DNA of 64,000 nucleotides from Thermohalobaculum sp039033215 (GTDB lineage: Bacteria; Pseudomonadota; Alphaproteobacteria; Rhodobacterales; Rhodobacteraceae). Under the pieces are notes generated by a model. It did not search any database, had not been told where the DNA came from, and saw nothing but the letters and a program-made list of their open reading frames with translations. Made by a program: the position numbers and the translations under genes. The stretch lies in NCBI GenBank assembly GCA_039033215.1, contig JBCCDA010000004.1, forward strand, positions 1 to 64,000. Reading direction: 5' to 3'. This document shows, one piece after another, positions 63,360 to 64,000 of the stretch (its first letter is position 1; each line of letters opens with the position of its first letter).

Positions 63360-64000
63360 ATGTCTAAGGCCCTGTCGCTCGCCCTGCTGGCCGTCATGGG
63401 GCTTGAGCTCGGACACCTGTTCCTGGGCGTTCCCTGGCTTCGTGACGGTGCCCATATCGCCCTTGTCGGGGTCATCCTGGTGGCGGCCCCTCGGCTGGGC
63501 CTTCGCGAAGCGTACCTTCTGACCCTGTCTGGCGTTCTGATCGCGCTGCTATGGTGGCTTCACCCTGAACCATCCGCGGCGGCGCGCAATGCGCTCGACC
63601 AGGCTGTCTTTTTGATGAGCTTCATCCTGCTCCTGTCACTTGTACAGGAGGCCGCGATGACCTCGCCGTCGGTTGCGATGGTCGGCACCTACCTCGCCAA
63701 GCAGCCCGGAGGGCGGCGATTCATAGGGCTTTACGGTGGCACCAATATGATGGCGGTAATCTTCAATCTGGGCACGGTCACGTTGATCGCCCCGGTTGTC
63801 CGCCGTGCGGCAGAGGCGGCCCCGGATGACCCCCTGACACCGGTGCGGGAGCGTCGGCAGCTCTCTGCGGTGCTGCGCGGTTTCGCCTGGTGTGTTGTCT
63901 GGTCGCCGACCGCCGTCGCGCCATTGGCCTTGCTGACGCTCATCGAGGGGATCGATCGGGGTCGATGGATGGTGCTTGGTGTCTTGCTTGCGGTCGCAAT
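63360..64000 (+). CDS. Polytopic membrane protein, possible transporter (cut by window edge)
   Basis: Open to the window end, 213 codons seen, six or more hydrophobic spans (LSLALLAVMGLELGHLFLGV, IALVGVILVAAPRLGLREAY, LLTLSGVLIALLWWLH, FLMSFILLLSLVQEAA and others). MVGTYLAKQPGGRRF and YGGTNMMAVIFNLGTVTLIAP look like re-entrant transporter segments. I do not recognise the family with confidence. It faces away from the catabolic operon and may import its substrate. Start uncertain: ATG 63360, or in-frame ATG 63324 / GTG 63321. Confidence 0.6.
   Translation, partial: MSKALSLALLAVMGLELGHLFLGVPWLRDGAHIALVGVILVAAPRLGLREAYLLTLSGVLIALLWWLHPEPSAAARNALDQAVFLMSFILLLSLVQEAAMTSPSVAMVGTYLAKQPGGRRFIGLYGGTNMMAVIFNLGTVTLIAPVVRRAAEAAPDDPLTPVRERRQLSAVLRGFAWCVVWSPTAVAPLALLTLIEGIDRGRWMVLGVLLAVA

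Overview
The window is high-GC, densely packed DNA from an alphaproteobacterium, most likely a phototrophic member of the Rhodobacteraceae (Rhodobacter/Roseobacter group). The main clues are a bacteriochlorophyll gene (bchE) running off the left edge with FnrL-type and PpsR/CrtJ-type sites in front of it, an ilvB leader peptide encoding MTEILVCTARGGWMG, a VPLPA-CTERM remnant, HugZ/HemP-type haem proteins and many ATGA/GTGA gene overlaps. No rRNA, tRNA, insertion sequence or CRISPR array was seen. All names come from reading protein motifs by eye; no database search was run.

Layout. 1-3.8 kb (minus): partial bchE, then a sodium:alanine symporter and a universal stress protein. 3.9-8.1 kb (plus): a tandem glycine riboswitch ahead of a DadA-like FAD dehydrogenase, then a Baeyer-Villiger monooxygenase with an enol-lactonase-like hydrolase. 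8.1-13.2 kb (minus): an SbmA/BacA-like transporter of clearly lower GC, a HugZ-like protein, a glycosyltransferase with a small partner, and an iron-type alcohol dehydrogenase. 13.3-16.3 kb (plus): aqpZ and an orphan solute-binding protein behind a 576-base hairpin-rich intergenic region.

16.4-29.4 kb is a nitrogen-scavenging block built around a divergent promoter region. A five-gene urea/short-chain-amide ABC transporter reads left (order permease, binding protein, permease, ATPase, ATPase). An AtzG/GatC-like small protein, two amidase-signature enzymes and a full urease set (ureE, ureF, fused ureA-ureB, ureC, ureG, ureD) read right. Together they could import amides or urea and release ammonia. 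The UreC active-site flap departs from the classical Cys-His-His form.

29.6-38.5 kb holds branched-chain amino acid synthesis: ilvC, ilvN and ilvB, the last behind a promoter, an Ile-Leu-Val leader peptide and an attenuator. Three sulfotransferase-fold genes, two of them tandem paralogues, sit between ilvB and ilvN. 38.5-43.9 kb carries a DUF2059-like protein, miaA, an SDR, a lipoprotein, a GNAT, and rpsB-tsf with a strong terminator. 44-49 kb has a VPLPA-CTERM pseudogene remnant and a seven-gene iron/haem operon (small protein, hemP, unknown, imelysin, bfd, bfr, di-haem oxidoreductase). 49-56 kb contains xseA, purD, a methyltransferase-like gene, a peptidoglycan-binding protein, a drug/metabolite exporter and a secreted RTX-type protein. 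56.1-63.2 kb is a seven-gene catabolic operon of unknown substrate (two M20 hydrolases, AtuA plus small partner, HpcH/HpaI aldolase, Ldh-type and D-2-hydroxyacid dehydrogenases). The window ends inside a polytopic membrane protein gene.
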